From assembly GCF_900590885.1 (NCBI RefSeq), contig NZ_UUON01000051.1, forward strand, positions 310,001 to 374,000: a DNA stretch of 64,000 nucleotides, in the 5' to 3' direction. The notes below the pieces were generated by a model, which worked only from the letters and a program-made list of their open reading frames with translations, did no database searches and was not told where the DNA came from. The DNA is from Pseudomonas viridiflava (lineage in GTDB: Bacteria > Pseudomonadota > Gammaproteobacteria > Pseudomonadales > Pseudomonadaceae). Below are positions 16,023 to 25,428 of the stretch, one piece after another (within the stretch, counting starts at the first letter, position 1; each line of letters opens with the position of its first letter). The position numbers and the translations under genes were made by a program.

Positions 16023-18242
16023 GTGCCCGACGCCATCTTGCGCCTAGCCCTGCCCTCGCCCCTGCGCAGCCTGTTCGATTACCGCGCCCCGGCCGGTGTG
16101 CTGCGGGCGCAGTTGCAACCGGGCATGCGTGTGCGTGTGCCGTTTGGGCGGCGGGAAATGATCGGCATCCTGATCGAAATCGCCGATCACAGCGAAGTCC
16201 CGGCGGAAAAACTCAAGCCCGCCCTGGCCATCCTCGACGCCACGCCGCCGCTGCCACCCGCGCTGTTCAAGCTGTGCCTGTGGACTGCCCAGTATTACCA
16301 GCACAGCCTGGGCGACACCCTGAGCTGGGCGCTGCCGGTATTGCTGCGCCAGGGCGAACTGGCCGAAGCGCGCCAGGAGCGCTTCTGGTCGATGGTGCCC
16401 GGTGCCCGCCTCGACGACCCGCGCATCGCCCGCGCCCCGCGCCAGCGTGAAGCCCTGGCGACCCTGGCCCAGCACCCCCACGGCGTGGCGCACCAGTTGT
16501 TGAGCAAGCTGATGCTGAACAAGGACAGCCTCGACCTGCTGCTGGCCAAGGAGCTGGTGCAGGTGGAAATCCGCAAGCACGCCCCCGACCCGCGCCACGA
16601 ACACTGGCTGGCCCAGCCGGAATTGCCGCTGAACCCCGAGCAGCGCGCCGCGTATGAGGCGATTCGCGCCGGTTTCGACAGCTTCCACGCGTTCCTGCTG
16701 GCCGGCGTCACCGGCAGCGGCAAGACCGAAGTGTATTTGCAACTGATCCGCGAAACCCTGCAAGCCGGCAAACAGGCGCTGGTGTTGATCCCCGAGATCA
16801 ACCTGGGCCCGCAAACCCTGGCGCGCTTCGAGCAGCGCTTCAACGCGCGCATCGCCCTGGTGCACTCGGCGGTCAACGACCGCGATCGCCTGGAGGCCTG
16901 GCTGGCGGCACGGGACGGCGAGGCCGACATTATTATTGGCACCCGTTCGGCGCTGTTCACGCCGATGAAAAACCCTGGCTTGATCATCATCGACGAGGAG
17001 CACGACGGCTCCTATAAACAGCAGGAAGGCCTGCGCTACCACGCCCGCGACCTGGCATTGGTTCGCGCGCGCCAGGAAGACATCCCGATTGTGCTCGGCT
17101 CGGCCACGCCGTCCCTGGAAAGCCTGCACAACGCCTACACCGGCCGGTATGGGCTCCTACGCCTGAACGAACGCGCCGGTGGTGCCAAACAGCCGCGCTT
17201 CCTGCGCCTGGACGTAAAAAGTCGCCCGCTGGACAGCGGCATTTCCGGGCCGATGCAACAAGCCATCGGCCAGACCCTCGCCGCCGGCCAGCAGGTGCTG
17301 GTGTTTCTCAACCGCCGTGGCTTTGCGCCGACGCTGCTATGCCATGACTGTGGCTGGATGTCCGAGTGCGAGCGCTGCGACGCGCGCATGACCGTGCACC
17401 AGCGCCACGGCGAGTTGCGCTGCCACCACTGCGGCCATGTGGAGCGTGTACCGCGCCATTGCCCGCAGTGCGGCAAGGTGGATCTGCGCCCCGTGGGTGC
17501 AGGCACCGAACGCGCCGAAGAGCGCCTGGGCATCCTGTTTCCGGATTACCCGGTGCTGCGGGTCGACCGCGACAGCACCTCGCGCAAAGACGCGATGAAC
17601 CAGCTGTTCGCCACCATCCAGAAGGGCCAGCCGTGCATCCTGGTGGGCACGCAGATGCTCGCCAAAGGGCATCACTTTCCACGGGTGACCCTGGTGTCGA
17701 TCCTGGATGCCGATGGCGGGCTGTTCTCCGGCGACTTCCGCGCCAGCGAGCGCATGGCGCAGCTGATCGTGCAGGTCGCAGGCCGTGCCGGGCGCGCCGA
17801 GGAGCCGGGCAAGGTGATTATCCAGACGCACCTGGCCGATCACCCGCTGCTGATCCAGCTGACAGAACAAGGCTACTTTGCCTTCGCCGAGCAAGCCCTG
17901 AGCGAACGCCGCGCCGCCGGCCTGCCGCCGTTTGCGCACCTGGCGCTGTTGCGCGCCGAAGCCCACAAGCCGGGCCAGGCCGAAGGTTTTCTGGACGAAG
18001 CGTGCAGCGTCGCCGAAGGTTTGCTCGGCGAACTGAACCTGAGCGGCATCGAATTGCTCGGCCCGGTGCCCGCGCCCATGGAGCGCCGCGCCGGGCGGTA
18101 TCGCGCTCAGCTACTCTTGCAGGCAACCTCCCGCGCGCCGCTGCATCGGCTGTTAACCAGCTGGTTGCTTGCCCTGGAGCAAATGCCCAGCGGCCGCCAA
18201 GTGCGATGGTCACTGGATGTTGACCCGGTAGATTTGTATTAA
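16023..18242 (+). CDS. priA: Primosomal helicase PriA
   Basis: 3'-5' superfamily 2 helicase that reloads the replisome at collapsed forks. The 739 residues carry a fork-binding N-terminal domain, Walker A GVTGSGKT at 228-235, the DEEH box at 324-327 (IIIDEEHDGSYKQ), helicase motifs GSATPS and LNRRG, a zinc module of eight Cys (CHDCGWMSECERC, CHHCG, CPQCG, around 440-490) and motif VQVAGRAGRAE. The GTG at 16023 gives MPDAILRLALPSPL, the usual start. It is divergent from rpmE across a 229-base gap. Confidence 0.97.
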   Translation: MPDAILRLALPSPLRSLFDYRAPAGVLRAQLQPGMRVRVPFGRREMIGILIEIADHSEVPAEKLKPALAILDATPPLPPALFKLCLWTAQYYQHSLGDTLSWALPVLLRQGELAEARQERFWSMVPGARLDDPRIARAPRQREALATLAQHPHGVAHQLLSKLMLNKDSLDLLLAKELVQVEIRKHAPDPRHEHWLAQPELPLNPEQRAAYEAIRAGFDSFHAFLLAGVTGSGKTEVYLQLIRETLQAGKQALVLIPEINLGPQTLARFEQRFNARIALVHSAVNDRDRLEAWLAARDGEADIIIGTRSALFTPMKNPGLIIIDEEHDGSYKQQEGLRYHARDLALVRARQEDIPIVLGSATPSLESLHNAYTGRYGLLRLNERAGGAKQPRFLRLDVKSRPLDSGISGPMQQAIGQTLAAGQQVLVFLNRRGFAPTLLCHDCGWMSECERCDARMTVHQRHGELRCHHCGHVERVPRHCPQCGKVDLRPVGAGTERAEERLGILFPDYPVLRVDRDSTSRKDAMNQLFATIQKGQPCILVGTQMLAKGHHFPRVTLVSILDADGGLFSGDFRASERMAQLIVQVAGRAGRAEEPGKVIIQTHLADHPLLIQLTEQGYFAFAEQALSERRAAGLPPFAHLALLRAEAHKPGQAEGFLDEACSVAEGLLGELNLSGIELLGPVPAPMERRAGRYRAQLLLQATSRAPLHRLLTSWLLALEQMPSGRQVRWSLDVDPVDLY

Positions 18243-18352
18243 CCCTGGCCACAGGTCCCGCGAAGGTTGGCAAGCCCGCCCTCGCCACGGATAATGCCCA
18301 GTTTTTCCACCTGCGCATCGCGCGCCGCCGCTTGCGGTCGAAAGAGAACACC

Positions 18353-20089
18353 ATGAAAGACACCATTCGCCAGCTGATCCAACAAGCCCTCACCCAACTC
18401 GTCAACGAAGGTGTGTTGCCTGAAGGCCTGACGCCGGCGATCCAGGTGGAAAACACCCGCGACAAGACCCACGGCGACTTCGCCAGCAACATCGCGATGA
18501 TGCTGTCCAAGCCTGCGGGCATGAAGCCGCGCGACCTGGCGGAAAAAATCATCGCCGCGCTGCCGGCCGACGCCAGTGTGACCAAGGCCGAAATCGCCGG
18601 CCCGGGCTTTATCAACTTCTTCCAGAACACCCAGGCCCTGGCCTCGCGCCTCGACGCGGCCCTGGCCGACGCCAGCATCGGCGTGCGCAAGGCCGGCCCG
18701 CTGCAGCGCGTGGCCGTTGACCTGTCGGCACCCAACCTGGCCAAAGAGATGCACGTCGGCCACCTGCGCTCGACCATCATCGGCGACGGCGTGGCGCGGG
18801 TGCTGGAGTTCCTCGGCGACACCGTGATCCGCCAGAACCACGTGGGCGACTGGGGCACCCAGTTCGGCATGCTGATGGCTTATCTGCAGGAAAACCCGAT
18901 CACCAGCAACGAGCTGTCGGACCTGGAGAACTTCTACCGCGCGGCCAAAAAGCGCTTCGACGAATCCGAAGAGTTCGCCGACCGCGCCCGTGGCCTGGTG
19001 GTCAAGCTGCAAGCCGGCGATGAAGAATGCCTGGCGCTATGGGGCCGTTTCCGTGAGATTTCGCTGTCGCACTGCCAGGAAATCTACGAGCTGCTCAACG
19101 TGAAGCTGACCATGGCCGACGTGATGGGCGAAAGCGCCTACAACGACGACCTGATCAACGTTGTCAACGACCTCAAGGCCGCCGGCCTGCTGGTAGAGAG
19201 CAACGGCGCGCAGTGCGTGTTCCTCGAAGAATTCAAGACCGCCGACGGCGAGCCGCTGCCGGTGATCATCGTCAAGGCCGATGGCGGCTACCTCTACGCC
19301 ACCACCGACCTGGCGGCCGTGCGCTACCGCAGCGGCGTGCTCAAGGCCGATCGCGCGCTGTATTTCGTTGACCAGCGCCAGGCCCTGCACTTCCAGCAGG
19401 TGTTCGAAGTGGCGCGTCGCGCCGGCTTCGTGACTCACCCGATGCAGATGGAACACATGGGCTTCGGCACCATGAACGGCGCCGACGGCCGCCCGTTCAA
19501 GACCCGTGACGGCGGCACCGTGAAACTGATCGACCTGCTGAACGAAGCCCAGGAGCGTGCCTACAGCCTGGTGAAGGAAAAGAACCCGGAGCTGGCCGAG
19601 GCCGACCTGCGCAATATCGCCCGCGTGGTCGGGATTGGCGCGGTGAAATACGCTGACCTGTCCAAGCACCGCACCAGCGACTACAGCTTCAACTTCGAAC
19701 TGATGCTCAACTTCGAGGGCAACACCGCGCCGTACCTGCTCTACGCCTACACCCGTGTGGCCGGTGTGTTCCGCAAGCTGGGCAAGGACTTCAGCGCAGT
19801 TGAAGGCCAGATCGTGCTGGATGCCCCGCACGAACAGGAACTGGCCGCCAAACTGGCGCAATTCGGCGAAGTGCTGAACAGCGTCGGCGAAAAAGGCACA
19901 CCGCACATCCTGTGCACCTACCTGTACGAAGTTGCCGGCCTGTTCTCCAGCTTCTACGAGAACTGCCCGATCCTCACCGCCGATGACGAAGCCCAGAAGC
20001 AGAGTCGCCTGCGCCTCGCCGCACTGGCCGGACGCACCCTCAAGCAAGGCCTGGAACTGTTAGGCCTGGAAACCCTGGAGCGTATGTAA
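18353..20089 (+). CDS. argS: Arginyl-tRNA synthetase
   Basis: Class I aminoacyl-tRNA synthetase charging tRNA-Arg. The 578 residues include the N-terminal additional domain, the HIGH-type motif HVGHLRSTIIGD (about residue 130), an ArgRS catalytic core without a canonical KMSKS, and a DALR anticodon-binding domain (YLLYAYTRVAGVFRK onward, ending ETLERM). I chose the ATG at 18353 (MKDTIRQLIQQAL) over an upstream frame start at 18332 because the protein then has the family's normal N-terminus. It follows priA after 110 bases and is followed by the SPOR gene after 1 base. Confidence 0.97.
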   Translation: MKDTIRQLIQQALTQLVNEGVLPEGLTPAIQVENTRDKTHGDFASNIAMMLSKPAGMKPRDLAEKIIAALPADASVTKAEIAGPGFINFFQNTQALASRLDAALADASIGVRKAGPLQRVAVDLSAPNLAKEMHVGHLRSTIIGDGVARVLEFLGDTVIRQNHVGDWGTQFGMLMAYLQENPITSNELSDLENFYRAAKKRFDESEEFADRARGLVVKLQAGDEECLALWGRFREISLSHCQEIYELLNVKLTMADVMGESAYNDDLINVVNDLKAAGLLVESNGAQCVFLEEFKTADGEPLPVIIVKADGGYLYATTDLAAVRYRSGVLKADRALYFVDQRQALHFQQVFEVARRAGFVTHPMQMEHMGFGTMNGADGRPFKTRDGGTVKLIDLLNEAQERAYSLVKEKNPELAEADLRNIARVVGIGAVKYADLSKHRTSDYSFNFELMLNFEGNTAPYLLYAYTRVAGVFRKLGKDFSAVEGQIVLDAPHEQELAAKLAQFGEVLNSVGEKGTPHILCTYLYEVAGLFSSFYENCPILTADDEAQKQSRLRLAALAGRTLKQGLELLGLETLERM

Positions 20090-20090
20090 G

Positions 20091-20792
20091 TTGGCTGCCA
20101 AGAAAAAACCTGCTCCCAAGCGCGGCGCCAGCCGCTACCAGGCCCCGGCGAAGAAGCCGATTCCGGGCTGGTTGTGGATGGCCATCGGCCTCACCGTCGG
20201 CGCGTTTATCGTGTTCCTGATGAAGCTCGACCCGGGCAAGGGCGATGACGTCAAACGGGTCAAGCAGGAACAGCAGAAGGCCACGAAAATGGCCGAGGCC
20301 AACAAGACCGCCCCGAGCCCGACCGCACCGGTGAAGCCGAAATACGACTTCTACACCCTGCTGCCGGAATCGGAAGTGATCGTGCCGCCTGACGCCGTGC
20401 CGGAGAAAACCCTGCCGACGCCGCAAGTGCCGACCACGCCGGTAACCCCAGCGGAAGCGGCGAAAATCGACACCGCGCGAGCCCAGGCCGCACTGGCCGG
20501 GATCACCCCGCCACCCGCGCCGCCAGTGGCAGAAACCAAGGCGGCGCCGGTGACCAAGTTCTTCCTGCAAGCGGGCTCGTTCCCGAAACAGGCGGACGCG
20601 GATCGTGTGCGCGCGCAGATCATTCTGTTGGGGCAGACGGTGACGGTGGAGTCCGGCACGGTGAAGGACGCGACCTGGTATCGCGTGCTGGTTGGCCCGT
20701 TCAGCAACCGCGAACAGCTGACCGTGGCGCAGAAACAATTGGCCGGCGCGGGCTTTAGCAACCTGTTGTTACAACAACGCCAGAGCCGCTGA
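20091..20792 (+). CDS. FtsN-like membrane protein with SPOR domain
   Basis: Protein of 233 residues: a basic cytoplasmic tail (AAKKKPAPKRGASRYQ), one membrane helix at about 25-41, a Pro/Ala-rich linker and a C-terminal SPOR domain (about 153-228, FFLQAGSFPKQADADRVRAQ and WYRVLVGPFSNRE). This topology matches FtsN-type proteins that bind denuded glycans at the division septum. The TTG at 20091 starts 1 base after the argS stop, with GGAG inside the argS end as ribosome site. Position after priA-argS fits the FtsN-like protein of other pseudomonads. Second SPOR protein in the window, after the DamX-like one. Confidence 0.85.
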   Translation: MAAKKKPAPKRGASRYQAPAKKPIPGWLWMAIGLTVGAFIVFLMKLDPGKGDDVKRVKQEQQKATKMAEANKTAPSPTAPVKPKYDFYTLLPESEVIVPPDAVPEKTLPTPQVPTTPVTPAEAAKIDTARAQAALAGITPPPAPPVAETKAAPVTKFFLQAGSFPKQADADRVRAQIILLGQTVTVESGTVKDATWYRVLVGPFSNREQLTVAQKQLAGAGFSNLLLQQRQSR

Positions 20793-20815
20793 TCCAGGCC
20801 CAACACCGGATCAAA

Positions 20816-20907
20816 ATGTGGGAGGGGGCTTGCCCCCGATGGCAGTGTGTCAGTCAGCATATGTGTCTCTGACACACCGCTATCGGGGGCAAGCCCCCTC
20901 CCACATT
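20816..20907. repeat. Inverted REP doublet (REPIN-like)
   Basis: Two REP arms in opposite orientation: TGTGGGAGGGGGCTTGCCCCCGAT and its mirror ATCGGGGGCAAGCCCCCTCCCACA, separated by about 40 bases that can themselves pair (TGTCAG with CTGACA). Lies between the SPOR gene and hslV. Confidence 0.9.
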
Positions 20908-20975
20908 TGGTTTTGTGGTGTTGGTGAAAGCGTGTAGGACCGATATACACCGCTCGTCCGCACTGAAGTCCTACG

Positions 20976-21003
20976 GTTGAAATCCCCCCCACGACCCCCA
21001 TAT
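20976..21003 (+). promoter_or_regulatory. Sigma-32 (heat-shock) promoter of hslVU
   Basis: GTTGAAA (20976-20982), 13 bases, then CCCCATAT (20996-21003), a near-perfect match to the RpoH consensus CTTGAAA/CCCCATNT. It lies about 48 bases before the hslV start, which fits known heat-shock control of hslVU. Confidence 0.75.
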
Positions 21004-21050
21004 CAGTTTCCATCAGGGCATTTTCGCCCCGCTGCGTGGAGACTCTCCCC

Positions 21051-21581
21051 TTGACCACCATCGTTTCAGTACGTCGCCACGGCAAAGTCGTCATGGGCGG
21101 CGACGGCCAGGTTTCACTGGGCAATACCGTGATGAAAGGCAACGCCAAGAAAGTGCGTCGCCTGTACCACGGCCAGGTGCTTGCCGGTTTCGCCGGCGCC
21201 ACCGCCGACGCCTTCACCCTCTTCGAGCGTTTCGAAGGCCAGCTGGAAAAACACCAGGGCCATCTCGTACGCGCCGCCGTCGAACTCGCCAAAGAATGGC
21301 GCACCGACCGCTCCCTCAGCCGCCTGGAAGCCATGCTGGCCGTGGCCAACAAAGACGCCTCGCTGATCATCACCGGCAACGGCGACGTGGTTGAACCGGA
21401 AAACGGCTTGATCGCCATGGGTTCCGGCGGGGGCTACGCCCAGGCAGCCGCCAGCGCACTGTTGAAGAAAACTGACCTGTCGGCCCGCGAAATCGTCGAG
21501 ACTGCCTTGGGCATCGCTGGCGATATCTGCGTGTTCACCAACCACAATCTGACCATTGAGGAGCAGGACCTCGCCGAGTAA
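21051..21581 (+). CDS. hslV: ATP-dependent protease peptidase subunit HslV
   Basis: Proteasome-like peptidase that forms the HslVU protease. The TTG at 21051 gives MTTIVSVRRHGKVVMGGDGQ, 176 residues, the same length as the E. coli protein; after Met removal Thr2 becomes the catalytic N-terminal Thr. GGAG lies 9 bases upstream. The frame also contains an ATG at 21036, but using it would bury the catalytic Thr behind five extra residues. GSGGGYAQAAA and the C-terminal NHNLTIEE are typical. hslU follows after 37 bases. Confidence 0.95.
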   Translation: MTTIVSVRRHGKVVMGGDGQVSLGNTVMKGNAKKVRRLYHGQVLAGFAGATADAFTLFERFEGQLEKHQGHLVRAAVELAKEWRTDRSLSRLEAMLAVANKDASLIITGNGDVVEPENGLIAMGSGGGYAQAAASALLKKTDLSAREIVETALGIAGDICVFTNHNLTIEEQDLAE

Positions 21582-21618
21582 GCCGTAGGCTTATTCCCGC
21601 TTGAGGCCGCCAAACACT

Positions 21619-22956
21619 ATGTCCATGACTCCCCGCGAAATCGTCCATGAACTCAATCGCCATATCATCGGCCAGGACGATGCCAAGCGCGCCGTAGCCA
21701 TCGCGCTGCGTAACCGCTGGCGCCGGATGCAACTGCCTGAAGAGTTGCGCGTTGAAGTAACCCCGAAAAACATCCTGATGATCGGCCCCACCGGCGTCGG
21801 TAAAACCGAAATTGCCCGCCGCCTGGCCAAGCTGGCCAATGCACCGTTCATCAAGGTCGAAGCCACCAAGTTCACCGAAGTGGGCTATGTGGGCCGTGAC
21901 GTCGAGTCGATCATCCGTGACCTGGCCGACGCCGCGCTGAAACTGCTGCGCGAACAGGAAATGACCAAGGTCAGCCATCGCGCCGAAGACGCCGCCGAAG
22001 AACGCATCCTCGATGCCCTGCTGCCCCCGGCACGCATGGGCTTCAACGAAGACGCCGCGCCGGCCTCGGATTCCAACACCCGCCAGCTGTTCCGCAAGCG
22101 CCTGCGTGAAGGTCAGCTGGACGACAAGGAAATCGAGATCGAAGTCGCCGAAGTGGCCGGCGTCGACATCTCCGCACCGCCTGGCATGGAAGAAATGACC
22201 AGCCAGCTGCAAAACCTGTTCGCCAACATGGGCAAAGGCAAGAAGAAAAGCCGCAAGCTCAAGGTGAAGGAAGCGCTGAAACTGGTGCGCGACGAAGAAG
22301 CCGGGCGCCTGGTGAATGAAGAAGAACTCAAGGCCAAGGCTCTGGAAGCGGTCGAGCAGCACGGCATCGTGTTTATCGATGAGATCGACAAGGTGGCCAA
22401 GCGCGGTAATTCCGGCGGCGTCGACGTGTCTCGCGAAGGCGTACAGCGTGACCTGCTGCCGCTGATCGAAGGCTGCACCGTCAACACCAAGCTGGGCATG
22501 GTGAAAACCGACCACATCCTGTTTATCGCCTCCGGTGCATTCCACCTGAGCAAGCCAAGCGACCTGGTACCGGAGCTGCAAGGCCGCCTGCCGATTCGCG
22601 TGGAACTCAAGGCGCTGACCCCGGGCGACTTCGAGCGCATCCTCAGCGAGCCGCACGCGTCGCTCACCGAGCAATACCGTGAGCTGCTGAAAACCGAAGG
22701 CTTGGGCATCGAGTTCCTGCCGGACGGCATCAAGCGCCTGGCGGAGATTGCCTGGCAGGTCAACGAGAAGACCGAGAACATCGGTGCGCGTCGTTTGCAT
22801 ACCCTGCTGGAGCGGTTGCTGGAGGAAGTCTCGTTCAGCGCCGGTGACATGGCCGGTTCGCAGAATGGCGAGACGATCAAGATCGACGCTGAGTACGTGA
22901 ATAGCCACTTGGGCGAATTGGCGCAGAACGAAGATTTGTCGCGGTATATTCTGTAA
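21619..22956 (+). CDS. hslU: HslU AAA+ unfoldase subunit
   Basis: ATPase that unfolds and feeds substrates into HslV. The 445 residues show MTPREIVHELNRHIIGQD, Walker A GPTGVGKT at 56-63, the GYVGRD pore motif, an inserted I-domain (about 110-235, highly charged), Walker B FIDEIDK, sensor GAFHLSKPSDL and a C-terminal tail ending LSRYIL, which docks into HslV. The ATG at 21619 is used; an in-frame TTG at 21601 would add six atypical residues. Confidence 0.97.
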   Translation: MSMTPREIVHELNRHIIGQDDAKRAVAIALRNRWRRMQLPEELRVEVTPKNILMIGPTGVGKTEIARRLAKLANAPFIKVEATKFTEVGYVGRDVESIIRDLADAALKLLREQEMTKVSHRAEDAAEERILDALLPPARMGFNEDAAPASDSNTRQLFRKRLREGQLDDKEIEIEVAEVAGVDISAPPGMEEMTSQLQNLFANMGKGKKKSRKLKVKEALKLVRDEEAGRLVNEEELKAKALEAVEQHGIVFIDEIDKVAKRGNSGGVDVSREGVQRDLLPLIEGCTVNTKLGMVKTDHILFIASGAFHLSKPSDLVPELQGRLPIRVELKALTPGDFERILSEPHASLTEQYRELLKTEGLGIEFLPDGIKRLAEIAWQVNEKTENIGARRLHTLLERLLEEVSFSAGDMAGSQNGETIKIDAEYVNSHLGELAQNEDLSRYIL

Positions 22957-22981
22957 GCCACACACAGAATCGCTTCGCTCT

Positions 22982-23073
22982 ATGTGGGAGGGGGCTTGCC
23001 CCCGATAGCGGTCTGTCAGATAGATGTATGCTGACTGAAACACTGCTATCGGGGGCAAGCCCCCTCCCACATT
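22982..23073. repeat. Inverted REP doublet (REPIN-like)
   Basis: Same two-armed structure as at 20816, between hslU and the DUF971 gene. The central segment contains CTGTCAG and CTGACTG, which partly pair. Confidence 0.9.
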
Positions 23074-23102
23074 TGAAGCCGGTTCCTTCAGGGTTATCTC
23101 CA

Positions 23103-23480
23103 ATGTCGAAATTTCCTACTGCAGTAAACCTGCATAAAACATCCAACACCCTTGGCCTCACCTACGGGCCCGATGAGGTCTACCAGCTCCCCGCCGAACT
23201 CCTGCGCACCCACTCGCCTTCCGCCGAAGTCCAGGGCCATGGCAAACCGATCCTGCAATTCGGCAAGCTCAATGTGCGGCTCACCAAGGTAGAACCGGCC
23301 GGTCAGTACGCACTGAAATTGACCTTCGACGACGGCCACGACAGTGGGCTGTTCACCTGGGACTACCTCTACCAACTGGCCGTGCGTCAGGAGGCGTTGT
23401 GGGCCGATTATCTTGCCGAGCTCAAGGCCGCCGGCAAAACCCGCGATCCGAGCGAGTCGGTCGTGCGGCTGATGCTCTAG
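23103..23480 (+). CDS. DUF971 / gamma-butyrobetaine hydroxylase N-domain-like protein
   Basis: Small protein of 125 residues related to the N-terminal domain of gamma-butyrobetaine hydroxylase (DUF971). The conserved core is LTYGPDEVYQLPAELLR, VEPAGQYALKLTFDDGHDSGLFTWDYLYQL. It contains no catalytic oxygenase domain and no Cys/His metal cluster that I can see. The ATG at 23103 gives MSKFPTAVNLHK; the upstream frame runs through the REP. It sits 146 bases downstream of hslU. Function is unknown; a role in iron-sulfur or folding processes is guesswork. Confidence 0.85.
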   Translation: MSKFPTAVNLHKTSNTLGLTYGPDEVYQLPAELLRTHSPSAEVQGHGKPILQFGKLNVRLTKVEPAGQYALKLTFDDGHDSGLFTWDYLYQLAVRQEALWADYLAELKAAGKTRDPSESVVRLML

Positions 23481-23597
23481 CCCAGGCTTCTTGCTCTTTA
23501 GAGGGCATTTTCTAATTTCATCTGCTTGAATGCCCTGTCGCGCGGCCAACGATTGGCCCGCTTGCGAAAAAAATTAAACTCGGGTAACCAATGGAAC

Positions 23598-23613
23598 TGG
23601 CAAGTTCCCTGCA
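23598..23613 (+). promoter_or_regulatory. Sigma-54-like promoter of phaC1
   Basis: TGGCAAGTTCCCTGCA matches the -24/-12 pattern TGGCACG-N4-TTGCA with exact GG/GC spacing, about 120 bases before the phaC1 ATG. RpoN-type elements upstream of phaC1 have been proposed in other pseudomonads. The rest of the 252-base gap 23481-23732 shows no gene. Confidence 0.55.
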
Positions 23614-23732
23614 TTTGACGATGCGGTATCAACGGTCACCCGAGTCGCAGTACCAGGCTTGTGTTGTGTATCGAAAAAACCTCGTACGCAGCGGTACCCG
23701 GTACTCGTCTTTCGGACAATGGAGCGTCGTAG

Positions 23733-25412
23733 ATGAGTAACAAGAACAACGATGACTTGAAAAGCCAGGCCTCGGAAAACACCCTGGGGCTCAACCCGAT
23801 CATCGCGTTACGGAAAAAGGACTTACTCGCCTCGGCGAAGATGGTGCTGACCCAAGCCATCAAGCAACCGTTGCACAGCGTCAAGCATGTCGCCCACTTT
23901 GGGGTCGAATTGAAGAACGTGATGTTCGGCAAATCCACGCTGGTGCCGGAGAGCGACGACCGTCGTTTTCACGACCCGGCCTGGAGCCAGAACCCGCTCT
24001 ACAAACGCTACCTGCAAACCTACCTGGCGTGGCGCAAGGAACTGCACGACTGGATCGGCGACAGCAACCTGTCCGAACAGGACATCAGCCGCGGCCACTT
24101 CGTGATCAACCTGATGACCGAAGCCATGGCCCCCACCAACAGCGCGGCCAACCCGGCGGCGGTCAAACGCTTCTTTGAAACCGGCGGTAAAAGCCTGCTC
24201 GATGGCCTGTCCCATTTGGCCAAGGACATGGTGCACAACGGCGGCATGCCGAGCCAGGTCAACATGGGCGCGTTTGAAGTGGGCAAGAGCCTGGGCACCA
24301 CCGAAGGCGCCGTGGTGTTTCGCAACGACGTGCTGGAGCTGATCCAGTACAAGCCGATCACCGAACAAGTACACGAGCGCCCGCTGCTGGTGGTGCCACC
24401 GCAGATCAACAAATTCTATGTATTCGACTTGAGCCCGGACAAGAGCCTGGCGCGCTTCTGCCTGCGCAACGGCCAGCAGACCTTTATCGTGAGCTGGCGC
24501 AACCCGACCAAGGCCCAGCGCGAGTGGGGCCTGTCGACCTATATCGAGGCACTCAAGGAAGCGGTGGATGTGGTCACGGCGATCACCGGCAGCAAAGACA
24601 TCAACATGCTCGGCGCCTGCTCCGGCGGCATCACCTGCACCGCCCTGCTCGGCCACTACGCCGCGCTGGGCGAGAAGAAGGTCAACGCCCTGACCCTGCT
24701 GGTAAGCGTGCTGGACACCACCCTGGACACCCAGGTGGCGCTGTTCGTCGACGAGCAAACCCTCGAAGCGGCCAAGCGCCACTCCTACCAGGCCGGCGTG
24801 CTCGAAGGCCGCGACATGGCCAAGGTGTTCGCCTGGATGCGCCCCAATGACCTGATCTGGAACTACTGGGTCAACAACTACCTGCTCGGCAACGAGCCGC
24901 CGGTGTTCGACATCCTGTTCTGGAACAACGACACCACACGCCTGCCGGCCGCGTTCCACGGCGACCTGATCGAACTGTTCAAAAATAACCCACTGGTGCG
25001 CGCCAACGCCCTCGAAGTGTGCGGCACGCCCATCGACCTCAAGCAGGTCACCGCCGATATCTACTCACTGGCCGGCACCAACGACCACATCACGCCGTGG
25101 CAGTCCTGCTACAAGTCGGCGCAGCTGTTTGGCGGCAAGGTGGAGTTTGTGTTGTCGAGCAGCGGGCATATCCAGAGCATCCTCAACCCGCCGGGCAACC
25201 CCAAGGCGCGCTACCAGACCAGCGACAGCCTGGCCGGCAAACCGCTGGAGTGGCAGGAGAATGCGACCAAGCACACCGATTCGTGGTGGCTGCATTGGCA
25301 GGCCTGGCAGGCGGAGCGGGCGGGCAAACTTAAGAAAGCACCTACAAGTTTGGGTAACAAAACCTATGCCGCTGCTGAGGCGGCGCCGGGAACCTATGTA
25401 CACGAACGCTAA
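23733..25412 (+). CDS. phaC1: Class II PHA synthase 1
   Basis: Polymerises (R)-3-hydroxyacyl-CoA into medium-chain-length polyhydroxyalkanoate on granules. The 559 residues carry the lipase-like box GACSGG with catalytic Cys296, then Asp451 (NDHITPW) and His479 (SSGHIQS), the expected triad. The alpha/beta hydrolase core lies at about 200-500. First gene of phaC1-phaZ-phaC2-phaD; phaZ begins 85 bases on, past a REP hairpin. A sigma-54-like promoter lies upstream and a Crc/Hfq-type A-rich motif overlaps codons 3-6. About half of its residues are shared with phaC2, so the two are ancient paralogues. Confidence 0.97.
   Translation: MSNKNNDDLKSQASENTLGLNPIIALRKKDLLASAKMVLTQAIKQPLHSVKHVAHFGVELKNVMFGKSTLVPESDDRRFHDPAWSQNPLYKRYLQTYLAWRKELHDWIGDSNLSEQDISRGHFVINLMTEAMAPTNSAANPAAVKRFFETGGKSLLDGLSHLAKDMVHNGGMPSQVNMGAFEVGKSLGTTEGAVVFRNDVLELIQYKPITEQVHERPLLVVPPQINKFYVFDLSPDKSLARFCLRNGQQTFIVSWRNPTKAQREWGLSTYIEALKEAVDVVTAITGSKDINMLGACSGGITCTALLGHYAALGEKKVNALTLLVSVLDTTLDTQVALFVDEQTLEAAKRHSYQAGVLEGRDMAKVFAWMRPNDLIWNYWVNNYLLGNEPPVFDILFWNNDTTRLPAAFHGDLIELFKNNPLVRANALEVCGTPIDLKQVTADIYSLAGTNDHITPWQSCYKSAQLFGGKVEFVLSSSGHIQSILNPPGNPKARYQTSDSLAGKPLEWQENATKHTDSWWLHWQAWQAERAGKLKKAPTSLGNKTYAAAEAAPGTYVHER
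23739..23750 (+). promoter_or_regulatory. Putative Hfq/Crc target at the phaC1 start
   Basis: AACAAGAACAAC covers codons 3-6 of phaC1 and contains AACAAGAA, a full match to the AANAANAA catabolite-activity motif. Crc is known to inhibit phaC1 translation in P. putida, so the position is meaningful. Confidence 0.6.
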
Positions 25413-25428
25413 ATTGAAATGGGGTTAA

